A DNA stretch of 36,531 nt, taken from the NCBI GenBank assembly GCA_003169195.1, contig PMQB01000589.1, forward strand, positions 1 to 36,531, read 5' to 3'. The DNA is from Bryobacterales bacterium. GTDB taxonomy: Bacteria; Acidobacteriota; Terriglobia; Bryobacterales; Bryobacteraceae. The position numbers and the translations under genes were made by a program. The notes beneath the pieces are model-generated. The model was not told where the DNA came from. It did no database searches and saw only the letters and a list, made by a program, of their open reading frames with translations. Shown one piece after another: positions 11,101 through 20,000 of the stretch. Numbering within the stretch: position 1 is the stretch's first letter; the number at the start of each line of letters is the position of its first letter.

Positions 11101-11338
11101 TACGGATGATTTCTGTGGCATACGCGACGCTGAGCGGTTCGACGTAAGTGCGGTCGGCGAGCTCAGGGTCCGTCATGATGGTGGCCGGATTGGAATTGAG
11201 AAGGATGACTTCGTAGCCTTCTTGACGGAGGGCTTTGCAGGCTTGGGCGCCGGAGTAGTCGAATTCACAGGCTTGGCCGATGATGATAGGGCCAGAACCG
11301 ATGATCATGATGCGTTTGAGGTCGTTGCGTTTAGGCAT
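8117..11338 (-). CDS. carB: Carbamoyl-phosphate synthase large subunit (ORF track start 11368; [18 protein letters not shown] is the likelier start)
   Basis: [46 protein letters not shown]; duplicated ATP-grasp halves; second half [18 protein letters not shown]-terminal MGS-like domain. Confidence 0.98.
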   Translation of the reverse strand: MPKRNDLKRIMIIGSGPIIIGQACEFDYSGAQACKALRQEGYEVILLNSNPATIMTDPELADRTYVEPLSVAYATEIIRKERPDALLSTVGGQTALNLAVELAEAGVLDEYKVELIGAKIEAIKKAEDRLLFKDAMKKIGLDMTQSQLVNNLEDGLKFAERMGYPIILRPSFTMGGTGGGIAYNREDLEEILERGIDLSPVHEVLVEESVLGWKEFELEVMRDLAGNGIIVCSIENFDPMGVHTGDSITVAPAQTLTDREYQMMRDAALRCLNEIGVDTGGSNVQFAINPQNGRMVVVEMNPRVSRSSALASKATGFPIAKIAAKLAVGYRLDEIKNDITRATPACFEPTIDYVVVKIPRWQFEKFPGAEPVLGTQMKSVGEAMAIGRTFKQALGKGLRSLETGKASGAKLDPSLIAKRLITPNPDRLNYIRFAFDQGYTVEQVHEMTNVDPWFLQQVHEVVHLEMSLTGKILSSFTAREFRKLKRDGVGDRQIAERLAVEPMAVREARKKLGVEAVFNRVDTCAAEFESFTPYMYSSYESENESVPSNRKKVMILGSGPNRIGQGIEFDYCCCHASFALQDFGVESIMVNCNPETVSTDYDTSDRLYFEPLTQEEVLNIYDVEKPDGLIVQFGGQTPLNLAMPLKELGLPIIGTDPSSIDLAEDRKLFGKLLTDLNIPSPPHGTATNVAEACDVAARLGFPVLVRPSYVLGGRNMVIAYNEETVRRYMQEATNLSVKRPVLIDRFLEDATEVDVDALCDGQNVLIAGIMEHIEEAGVHSGDSSCVLPAISIAPKTIRTIEEYTTKLARALNVVGLMNVQYALKNGDVYVLEVNPRASRTVPFVSKATGVPLPKIAVGLMLGKKLDEFKVLTGGIVNGTLPVHNFFVKSPVFPFNKFPGVDPALGPEMRSTGEVMGVGESFGEAFGKAQLAAGNPIPDSGALFISVNDRDKNAAVEVARKFHEFGFSLFATRGTAGALKAANLPCKTVFKVNEGRPNAVDLLKAGSLKLVIYTTTGSHSFPDEQTIRRNAVTYRIPCITTMSGARAAAEAITSRRRDPLRVWSLQELHASPKP

Positions 11339-11381
11339 TAGAGGAGTGCCCCGGATACGAGAACGCACAAACCTGGTAGCG

Positions 11382-11411
11382 GCAGATTAACGCAGATTGA
11401 CTCAGATAAGG
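11382..11411. repeat. Three imperfect 10-bp tandem units (gcagattaac / gcagattgac / tcagataagg)
   Basis: Direct reading of carB upstream region; units 1 and 2 differ at one position, unit 3 is more diverged. Confidence 0.6.
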
Positions 11412-11463
11412 AAAAAGCACACGTGAGGACAGCTGGCAGCAACCGATAGTCTCCTAGACTTGT

Positions 11464-11499
11464 GATGATCGGAGGGCCGATCACTTTATTTGACCATAC
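11464..11499. repeat. 36-bp exact repeat, copy 1, upstream of carB; contains hairpin TGATCGG-AGGG-CCGATCA
   Basis: gatgatcggagggccgatcactttatttgaccatac, identical to 33938-33973. Confidence 0.97.
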
Positions 11500-11636
11500 G
11501 GGAGCAGCAGAACCGAAGGTGAAGAATTTCAGTAGAAAGCGGTACGAGTCGAAAGCAGAAGGATTTAAACGGTGGATCGGCGTTTAAGTCAATTGGGAAA
11601 TAAAACAAGGAGTAGTTTGTAGTACTAAATCAAGCC

Positions 11637-11663
11637 TGGGACGACAACGTGGGTGTCGTCCCA
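11637..11663 (-). terminator. Perfect 10-bp hairpin downstream of bcsC, putative terminator
   Basis: TGGGACGACA-ACGTGGG-TGTCGTCCCA immediately after the bcsC stop (11681, minus strand); weak U tract, so terminator function is uncertain. Confidence 0.5.
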
Positions 11664-11680
11664 AGACAAAATTCGGACCC

Positions 11681-14600
11681 TTACGGTACGTCGAAGGGAG
11701 AGGCGCCGGTCCAATCGGGAACCGGAGTCAAACTCAGGGTGGATGAGGCCGGCCGGGGTCTGATCAGGTATTTTAAATAAAGTCCAGCGTTGACGGAACG
11801 ATATTCGCGAGAATTATTGACGTCGAAGAATGCTCCGCCTAACCATTGCGGAGTGATTTGATAGATGGTGCGAACGCTCAGGTTGTAATTGCCGCTCGTA
11901 TTGGTATAAGTCGGATAGGAAAGCCCAAGGAGGGCTTGGCGCCCGGCGTCGGTTGGGAAGTACGGTGATGCGTTCTCGGTAAAGTGCTGAACCCCGAGGC
12001 TGGCCGAAATTGAATACTGCAGTTTCTGATTTACCTTTCCTGTCCAGTGCGCGGGCACGTTGAAGAGGAAGTATTGTTGAGGGCTAAAGTAGCCGCCCTG
12101 ACCGAGAGTGAAATAGCGTAGATTTTTGTCGTAATGCATACCGGTCATGTTCAGGCCAACCGTCAACTCGCCGGCTTTGCTGCGATAAATCTTGAAATAC
12201 GATCCGGCATTCACTTCGATCCGGCTGTTCTTGGCTACATTTTGTCCTTCAATATCCTGGTAACCCGCTTTTGCATAATAGCCGGTGTTGCCGTGACTCC
12301 AGTTTCCTATGAGTGAAGCACTGTTGGCCATGACACCGCCCCAAACCAGCTGAGAGCTGGGATCGCGTTCCCCGGCAAAAGACAGCTTTGTGTCTCGGAC
12401 GGAGTCTCTGTCGACGAGAATTGTGAACGGCCCACCTGCGGGATTCCAGCGAAGACCACCGATCCATCCGTGCACCAGAAATTCCTCTGGACTGAGACCA
12501 AAACGGAGACCGAAATTGGTAGTAGACAATTGGGCTTCCACACCAATGCCGAAAGCGCTGCGAAGGCCGGGTGTCGCATCCAGGGCAGTGGCGCCAAAAC
12601 CAAGATGACCATCGTTACCTGGAGTAGCCGGTGCACCGCTGTCCACATAGGTCGGCTTTGCAATCAGCGTAAGACGGAAACGATCACCAACTGTGGTGCT
12701 GGTCTCTAAATGAGCTTCTTCGATGAGAAGCTTATCGAAGCCGCCCTCACCAGAGCGCTGCTGGATGTTTACTCCATTTTGAAAATAAGGAGTGTTTCTT
12801 CCCTCGATGGCTGCCAACTCGGATTGAATTTCTTCGCGCAACGCGAGTTGTTCGGCCGTCTTCGGCGTTGGGCCAACGAGTTCAACCGGTTGAATGAAAT
12901 CGGGCTCAGTAATTTCGTCACCCGCTTCTTTGCCTTCGGCGAAGCTGCGATTCAACAGGGAGCTATCGTCAGTCAGGCTGTCGGAGGACGAACCGACTGG
13001 TGCAGACACCAGGACGGCGCGGGCACCCCCGTAATAGGGACTGGCGGCATTAACGCGGAGAGCGGAAAACGGGGCATTTGGCTTGCTGGATGGGCTGAGA
13101 TCATTCTGCAGAACATCGTCTGTAAATGCGGTTGTAGCGGCTGGCACAGACAAGAACGATCCGAGGATTCCCTCGGCCGGCTTAGATGTCTCCGAAGGAG
13201 CGGATTTGACAGATCCCACTTTCTGTTCCTGCCGAATCGGTTCGTCGGAAGAGATTTTCTCGAGAGCGCGGCGAAGATAGTAGCTGGCGCGCTCGTAGTC
13301 GCGATGTTGCGCGGCCTGTTCGCCTGCTAATTGCAGGAGGCGCGGATTACTGGGGAACTCTTTTAAGCCGCGATCAAGCCAATTCGCAGCAATTGCTTTT
13401 TCGCTGTTGGCGGAGGCCGCTCCGACAGCGCCGCGGAAATCATCGGCTTCCGCGTTTTTTAGGTCCCAGCGCTGATAAACTTCGAAAGCCCTCGGAAAGT
13501 CTTCTGCGCGCAGGAAGGCGCTGGCGAGCATTGCTTCGAGCCGCGGATCAGCCGGTAACAGAACTGCTGCCGCCTGTAGGATAGAAATTGCCTTAGGCAT
13601 TTCTTTGGCTTCGATAGCGGCTTGCGCTCGACGCTGTGCCCAGACAGAAGAGATTTGATTCAGATCGCGGCGCTCAGTTCCCGTCATATCCGACCGGAGA
13701 TTGTCTCGATCCAAAATCTTTGTTACTTCATTCTGGCTATCTTGGTTTGCCATGAGCAGCCAAGCCAGTTGGATTTCAAGATTCACCGGCACTGCGCGCC
13801 CTAAAGCTTCGAAGTGCTTTTGGGCGCTTCGCACGATGCTCAGAGCACGTTCTTTGTGACCGGCTCCCATATAAACACCGGCCTCAAGGATCACAAAACC
13901 TGGTTCGGCCTCCGCTTCGACTGAGGCTTTTTCAGGCATTCTCTCGATTTCGGCGAGAGCAGCGGGGTCCGACTTTTGTTCGTGAAGCAAAGCGACAAGC
14001 GAGATCCATGCGCGCTTATCATTCGGATACTCTTCGGTGAGCGACCGTAGAAGTTTTTCAGAGTCCTCACTTTTCCCGATATGGGTTCCCAGGTTTGCCA
14101 TTTGAAGTTGAGCATCGAAATCAGCTTGTTTGCCCTGTGCGTTTTCAAGTCTAGCCGCTTCAATAAGTGCTTTTTCTGCCAGATCGTATCTTTTCATGGC
14201 CGACTGTAAACGCGCCACCGAACGGAGGAACTCAGGCTTTGTTAGAGCCAAGGCGTAGGTGTTCTGCGGAATTCGCTGCAGCGCTTGATAGGCACGGGGA
14301 GCGTCAGAGACTTGGAGAAGAGCGTTCATTGAGCCGGTCCAGGCATCAACGTTCGCTGGATGCTTCGCGGCAATCTGCAAGAACATATCCGCCGCCTGCT
14401 TAGCATGCCCGAGTCGCAGAGAGCGTCCGGCAAACTCCATCTGCTGGTAAACCGGTACCTCGCTCCTGTTAGCACGAGCAGTCGCGATGGCGCGCTCGAA
14501 AACGCGCTGAGATTCGTCCGTCGCGCCAGCGTCGGCATAAATAAACGAAAGCATCGCTAGGTGTTCAGGATTTTTCCCCCAATCTTCTTTCACTTGTGGA

Positions 14601-15946
14601 GGCGCCTGTTTGAGGACCGCAAGGGCATCCTCAAAATTGCCGAGCTGAGATTTCGCCTTGACAAGCCCGTACCAAGATTCAAGACTCTGCTGTTTTAGGC
14701 GCGTTAGTTTCTCGTAGAGCGGCATAGCGAGGGCAGGCTGCTGCCTCATCATGTGGGCACCCGCAAGGGATTCGATGGCCTGTTCGCTGGCGGGCCTGAG
14801 GCTCAATGCTTTCTCAAAATGAGGAACCGCTACGTCAGGTTTGTTTTGAGCGGCCGCGTCGCCTCCAATTTTCATTTGCTCCCAAAAGCGGGAGGTGGCA
14901 AGTGCCTCAAGGAGACTCTGATTCTTTGGTTGTGTTTCGAGTGCTTGTTGAAAAAGTTCAGCGGCGGCGTGAAAATCCTCTTGCTTCATGCGCACGTAAC
15001 CCATACCTGCAAGAGGTACTGGATTATGTGGGGTGGTTCTTAACGCAATTTGGAAATGCTTTTCGGCTTCGTCCACTTTCTGGGCGTTCAGGAAATTGTA
15101 TGCCAAGGTAGATTCTGTGTTATCCATTGGCAGTGGTCCATGCAGGGCAGCAACTTCATTCGTTTTGCCACCGTGAACCATCAGCTTTTGCACTTCTGGA
15201 TCAGGGTACCGGGCTAAGTAGCTTTCGAGCAATGGCAATGACTCGGGACTGCCGGCAGCCCAGATGAGGGCCTGACGCCAAGCAGCGCGCGCTTTGCCGA
15301 CTAATTGGGACTCGCCCTTGATCGTGGATAGAATCTGCATCCCTTCCAGTCGGCTGGCTTCGCGATACGTTTTAAGGCGGCCAAGAGAAACTTTGTATTC
15401 TTCAGACAGCGGATACTTTTTTGCCAGTTGTTCGATTGCCGCCACACCATCCTTCCAACCACCAGGAGTGGAGGCTTCGGTTTCGTAATAGCTAATGGCA
15501 ACCGCACCGGGAGGAGGTTCATTGCCAAAGAGGCTGCGATAGATTCGCATGGCTCCTTCGAAATTTTGGCTCGCCGCCAAGCGATTGGCCTCTTCGATTC
15601 CCGCACGTTGTTTTCCGGCCGTCGTCATGCCTAGAACCGTGCCAATGGCAGGGTTATTCGGATCGAGGTTGCGAAGTCGTTCGAGATAGCGATTGGCCTC
15701 CTCGATTTTGCCGTTCTGTTTGGCGAATTTGGCCAAGCCGACTAGGGCTTCAGCATTGTTAGGATCCGCGAGCAGGGTCTGTTCCCAAACACGCGCAGCC
15801 AAGTCGAGTCGACCGCGTCCTTCGAGGCTGCGTGCTTTGCTCAATAATTGCTCCGTGGCGGCATTGGCGGCATGCACCGCCGGCGGCGTCGTCCAAAGGA
15901 GCGCCGCACATAAGATCACGCCAGTATAGAAACTGATACTCTTCAT
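11681..15946 (-). CDS. bcsC: Cellulose synthase outer-membrane subunit BcsC-like: TPR repeats plus C-terminal beta-barrel (ORF track start 15952; MKSIS at 15946 overlaps the bcsZ stop)
   Basis: About 1420 aa, signal peptide, many TPRs, C-terminal barrel (LALREEIQSELAAIEGRNTPYFQNGVNIQQRSGEGGFDKL...), position in bcs operon. Confidence 0.88.
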   Translation of the reverse strand: MKSISFYTGVILCAALLWTTPPAVHAANAATEQLLSKARSLEGRGRLDLAARVWEQTLLADPNNAEALVGLAKFAKQNGKIEEANRYLERLRNLDPNNPAIGTVLGMTTAGKQRAGIEEANRLAASQNFEGAMRIYRSLFGNEPPPGAVAISYYETEASTPGGWKDGVAAIEQLAKKYPLSEEYKVSLGRLKTYREASRLEGMQILSTIKGESQLVGKARAAWRQALIWAAGSPESLPLLESYLARYPDPEVQKLMVHGGKTNEVAALHGPLPMDNTESTLAYNFLNAQKVDEAEKHFQIALRTTPHNPVPLAGMGYVRMKQEDFHAAAELFQQALETQPKNQSLLEALATSRFWEQMKIGGDAAAQNKPDVAVPHFEKALSLRPASEQAIESLAGAHMMRQQPALAMPLYEKLTRLKQQSLESWYGLVKAKSQLGNFEDALAVLKQAPPQVKEDWGKNPEHLAMLSFIYADAGATDESQRVFERAIATARANRSEVPVYQQMEFAGRSLRLGHAKQAADMFLQIAAKHPANVDAWTGSMNALLQVSDAPRAYQALQRIPQNTYALALTKPEFLRSVARLQSAMKRYDLAEKALIEAARLENAQGKQADFDAQLQMANLGTHIGKSEDSEKLLRSLTEEYPNDKRAWISLVALLHEQKSDPAALAEIERMPEKASVEAEAEPGFVILEAGVYMGAGHKERALSIVRSAQKHFEALGRAVPVNLEIQLAWLLMANQDSQNEVTKILDRDNLRSDMTGTERRDLNQISSVWAQRRAQAAIEAKEMPKAISILQAAAVLLPADPRLEAMLASAFLRAEDFPRAFEVYQRWDLKNAEADDFRGAVGAASANSEKAIAANWLDRGLKEFPSNPRLLQLAGEQAAQHRDYERASYYLRRALEKISSDEPIRQEQKVGSVKSAPSETSKPAEGILGSFLSVPAATTAFTDDVLQNDLSPSSKPNAPFSALRVNAASPYYGGARAVLVSAPVGSSSDSLTDDSSLLNRSFAEGKEAGDEITEPDFIQPVELVGPTPKTAEQLALREEIQSELAAIEGRNTPYFQNGVNIQQRSGEGGFDKLLIEEAHLETSTTVGDRFRLTLIAKPTYVDSGAPATPGNDGHLGFGATALDATPGLRSAFGIGVEAQLSTTNFGLRFGLSPEEFLVHGWIGGLRWNPAGGPFTILVDRDSVRDTKLSFAGERDPSSQLVWGGVMANSASLIGNWSHGNTGYYAKAGYQDIEGQNVAKNSRIEVNAGSYFKIYRSKAGELTVGLNMTGMHYDKNLRYFTLGQGGYFSPQQYFLFNVPAHWTGKVNQKLQYSISASLGVQHFTENASPYFPTDAGRQALLGLSYPTYTNTSGNYNLSVRTIYQITPQWLGGAFFDVNNSREYRSVNAGLYLKYLIRPRPASSTLSLTPVPDWTGASPFDVP

Positions 15947-17070
15947 TTCCAATTCACTCCTAGTCTTCCCTGATCATCGAAAGAGAAACGGTTTTCGTAC
16001 CAGCCGAGCGCAAACAGCGCCAAGTTCTGGTCGTAGTAACGCGGCTTTTTCCCGTACAAACCTGTCTTATCGTTCTTTTCCGACTGCAATCGTTCTTTTT
16101 GTTGCGCGAGGGGTTTCGTTCGATTTAGCGCCACCAATAATGGAATTACTGCTGCTGAGAAGCCAATCCCGCCATGTGCATCCGCCACCACTCCGGTTTC
16201 GTCTATACCCGCGGGAGGGACCTGGTTGTGTTCTAGGTAGGTAGCCATTGGTGAGACGGCAGTTAAAATTCGATCACGCCGAGGAGAGGGCGCCTCCATG
16301 CCGGCCCAAAGATAGACGCGGATCGCATCATAACTGGCAAGCGGCGGAGAAACGGGAGAAGGTTGGGTCGAAAAGCCTTCGTATGGACGATACGCTATCC
16401 AGTCCATGACAAAGCCTTTCGGCGCGCTTCCTTCAACGATCATAGGGACTAGATCGGCCATTTGCCGCCAATACTTGCTACCGGTGTGGGCAGACAATCC
16501 AAGTAATAAAGGGACAGGAAGGTAGCTGGCGTTGATTTGGAACCAGCCGTCGGAAGTCTTAAACCCGATCGGACCAGGAAGTAAGACCGGACCCAGCCCT
16601 GAGATCTCGAAGACTTCCCTTTCATAGATCAGATTTGCGAGCGAACGCCCTAAGGCGGAAAGAGTGGGATCTCGCCATAGTCGGCCTGCCTCTAATAGGG
16701 TGTAGGCTATCCAAAGGTCTGAATCAGAGGCCGAATTTTTGTCCAAGATTTGCCAATTGCCCTGACGATTGCCCCAGAGCCAAGCTGGGAGGTTGCTTCC
16801 GATATCATGGTGCGCCAGATGGAGTTGGGTCCAGGAGAGAATTCTGTCGAACGAAGGCCTATCGTTCGCAACGAGCGAAAAGAATAGAGCGTAGGACTGA
16901 CCTTCGGACGTGGTGCGATCTTCAGCATCGCGATCGACGATGCGACCGCTGCTATCGAGAAAATAGGCCGTGTAGCTATCCCACAAAGGCCAATTGGCTT
17001 TTGCGGGCAGCGTTTGAAAAGCGAGCGCAGATAAAACTAGCGAGAGCGGAAGTACTTTCGTTCGCAGCAT
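15943..17070 (-). CDS. bcsZ: Endo-1,4-beta-glucanase, GH8 (BcsZ); ORF track start 17121
   Basis: WPLWDSYTAYFLDSSGRIVDRDAEDRTTSEGQSYALFFSLVANDRPSFDRILSWTQLHL...SDLWIAYTLLEAGRLW, typical GH8/BcsZ. Confidence 0.93.
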   Translation of the reverse strand: MLRTKVLPLSLVLSALAFQTLPAKANWPLWDSYTAYFLDSSGRIVDRDAEDRTTSEGQSYALFFSLVANDRPSFDRILSWTQLHLAHHDIGSNLPAWLWGNRQGNWQILDKNSASDSDLWIAYTLLEAGRLWRDPTLSALGRSLANLIYEREVFEISGLGPVLLPGPIGFKTSDGWFQINASYLPVPLLLGLSAHTGSKYWRQMADLVPMIVEGSAPKGFVMDWIAYRPYEGFSTQPSPVSPPLASYDAIRVYLWAGMEAPSPRRDRILTAVSPMATYLEHNQVPPAGIDETGVVADAHGGIGFSAAVIPLLVALNRTKPLAQQKERLQSEKNDKTGLYGKKPRYYDQNLALFALGWYENRFSFDDQGRLGVNWK

Positions 17071-17075
17071 TGATC

Positions 17076-20000
17076 TTAGATTTCGGCTCGCAGACGGTAG
17101 CGCGCGCGCTCTTCGAGCCAATCATTGACACGGAAAGAAAGGAAGCCGGCAACGACCAGCAAGAACAATGGAAGAAGCCAATAGTAGGACGCAACCCACA
17201 GATGAGTCTGATCGAGCCATCCGAGTTGGCCCTGACCGTAGGATTTCTGTTCAATGACGAATGAATGAAACTGACCGCCTTGAATGAGGCTGAGACTCCC
17301 GTAAACCTGAGCGACCGTGGCCTCACCGGCGAAAACATCCTCAAGTGGTTCCAACTTGGAAATGTCCACTGTTCTGATCGCGACGGCCGTATGATCCTGT
17401 CCCAGCGGCGAGGCGAATTCGGAGACGAAACCGTCCGGACCGGGATCGGCCCCGAAAACTTCTTCGGCACCCCGAAGCGCATCTTTGGATGATCCCGGGA
17501 GCCAGCGGAAGATATTGAAAGCGGAAGCCGATTCGCGCGTTTTGATTTGGCTTTGAGACACTTTGGCCGATCCTCCAATGAGCCTGTCAAGCGCCTCGGA
17601 TTCGTGCGACGAGGAACTGAGGATCAAAAGATCTTTGTTGGCAGCCTCGGCCGTCTGCGTAGGCGAAAGCACCGTGAGACGAAGGGCTGGATACCCCGTG
17701 CGGGCGCCAAAAAACCCCAGCACATCCAAATAGAAGCCCAGTTGTTGAGGAGAAGCATCGTCAGTCAAGACAACAGCAGTGCCTGCCAAATCTGCCTGCT
17801 TAGTGAAAGGAAATCCAGCATTCGCAAAGAGATCAAGGCGGGGCAGCTCCACAAAATGCGACAAGCCGCTTAGGTCAATGGAGGATGCCGGCGAGACACT
17901 TTCTTCGGTTGCCGTCTCCGTGGTCTGAGAATGAGCGGAATCTAGAGCAAATTCCAAAGTCAATGTGTTGCCAAGGGTGAGTGCCTCGACAGGAAGACCG
18001 ATGTCCTGGGTCTGGTGGCGATTGAGCGTGGCATCTCGGATTTTTCGAGTCGTGACGAGCGTGCGGTTCAATCTAACGTGGATTTCGCCTGTGGCGTTGG
18101 CAGGCCACTTAGCCAAGTCGTAGACCAAGTGCAGAGGTACATAGCGTTGCGTTCCGAAATAGAGATCGGGAGGCAATTGAAAATACAGATTCACATTGCC
18201 ATTGCCATACACTTTAAGATCTTCCGAACTCATCTGCTGACCGAGAGGCGAAGTGTGAGAGGTGTTGAGCCAACGCGGCGCATCGTAAGCTTCGCGAGCC
18301 GGCGGAAGTTGGGCCGAACGAAGGGAAGCAGAATTACCGGTACGAGGGTAGTGACCCGTCGCGAGTGCGCGCGCGGCCGTCAGCAGTTCGTCACTGCTGC
18401 TTCCCGTGATGACAAGCATTTTGCCGAAATCATTGGAGGGATTATCACGGAGGGTAACGTTGGGCCCCTCCCCGGATTCCAATCCCAGCGAGAGAGCCAA
18501 AGCAGAGCGGCGCTGGGCGAAGACAATAACGTTGCCATCTGGAATGCTATCGATGGTAACTGAGAAGCGAAGACCGCGATGATCCGCCAATTGGCCGAAC
18601 CAAGAGGCGATGACGCCGGCGGCTTCCAGCGCTTTGTGATCGGGATTGCCTTGCAAGGCGATCTGTGCGACCAGTTGGCCACGAGAGGAGCGATCAATAA
18701 AGGGTTCAGGCAGCAAACGCAGATCATTGCTCAGCGCGAGGATACTCCCTTGAAAGTGCAATTGCGTTGAAGGTTCCACTTGTAGCCACAAGTCAGCCGC
18801 AGTACCACCGTTGCAGCCTGGGGCGCAACGTCCTTCGAGAGCAAGCGCCAATGAATTTTCGCTTGTCAGCAGATCGGCCGGAATGGAAATTTCTACGGAC
18901 GTGAGCGCTTCCGGGATGGATGGCTGGGTCACCGGAACAGTGGCGACCGACATACCATTCAATGAGACGGTTATGACACTCACTTTTGCCGCGAGTCCGA
19001 CGGACGCGCGGTAGGTGAGCAGGAGAGTTGCGTCAGTGACCACTTTTGTCAACGGAACGCCAAAGTTCAGACTGGCGTGAGACTCAGCGCCGTGCAACAG
19101 CAGCGGTTGGCTGTGGCCCAGCGCGGTAAAGTCGAGCGACTCGTTGAAGGTGGACCGGGTGCCCACATCTTGGCCGCGCAAAGGGGATGCGGTGCCCATC
19201 AGAAGAGAACCTAAACAGATAGCAGCAAGGATCATGGGAGGTGCGATCATGCGGCGCATGACCATTTCCACATGCTTGGGAGCACGTTTGGGAGGCCGAC
19301 TCAAGAGTGCGATGGTGGCACGGGGAATAACAGCAATCCCTTGCAAGGCGATTCCCATAATGTGGAGGAAGCTGAGCAGTGGTTTATCCTGACGGACGTT
19401 ATCCCGCCAACTGAGCCAGGCGTCGGCGCGGCCAAAAATTACGCGGACCAGCGCATCTTCCCTTTCGAGCGAGAGAACGCCGAAGCTAAACCGGGCGTTG
19501 CCCTCTTCGTTGGCAATCAACACCATGGGAAACGTGTATTCCTCGCCGGACATCTTGAAGATGCTTCTGAGCCGTTCACCTGGATTGAGATCCCAATCGC
19601 CAGGTAGGGGCACGCTGATACCACCACGGGAAATATCTACCGTCGTGGTGTTCCAGCGGTGATCGCCTCTGACGATTGAGACCGGAATCTTTGCAGAGAT
19701 GCGAACGCTGGTTCGGCGCTGGGTCGCCTCGTGAGCAACAGCTGTGGCTGCACCCAGAATCACGATGTTGAGGACAGACCACAAAATGTTGAGGGCGATC
19801 GTTTCATGATGTGCCGGGCCGCTGAAGGTTTTCACGACACCCGAGACCACGCAGGCGAAATTTAGCGCCAACAAAGCCAAGTAAGGCGCCGCCAGTTTCC
19901 AATCGAAATACCGTTGATCAATAAGATCGTCCTTGGAAGTGACGTTGAATTTGCCATGCTTCGGACTGATCAGGGCAACAGTGGTGGGCAATAGAATATA

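Noticed and set aside
8267-11341. Long plus-strand ORFs antisense to carB (e.g. 8267-8827, 8879-9505, 9950-10573, 10577-11035)
   Set aside because: Shadow ORFs in a GC-rich, strongly conserved minus-strand gene; their translations do not resemble known families
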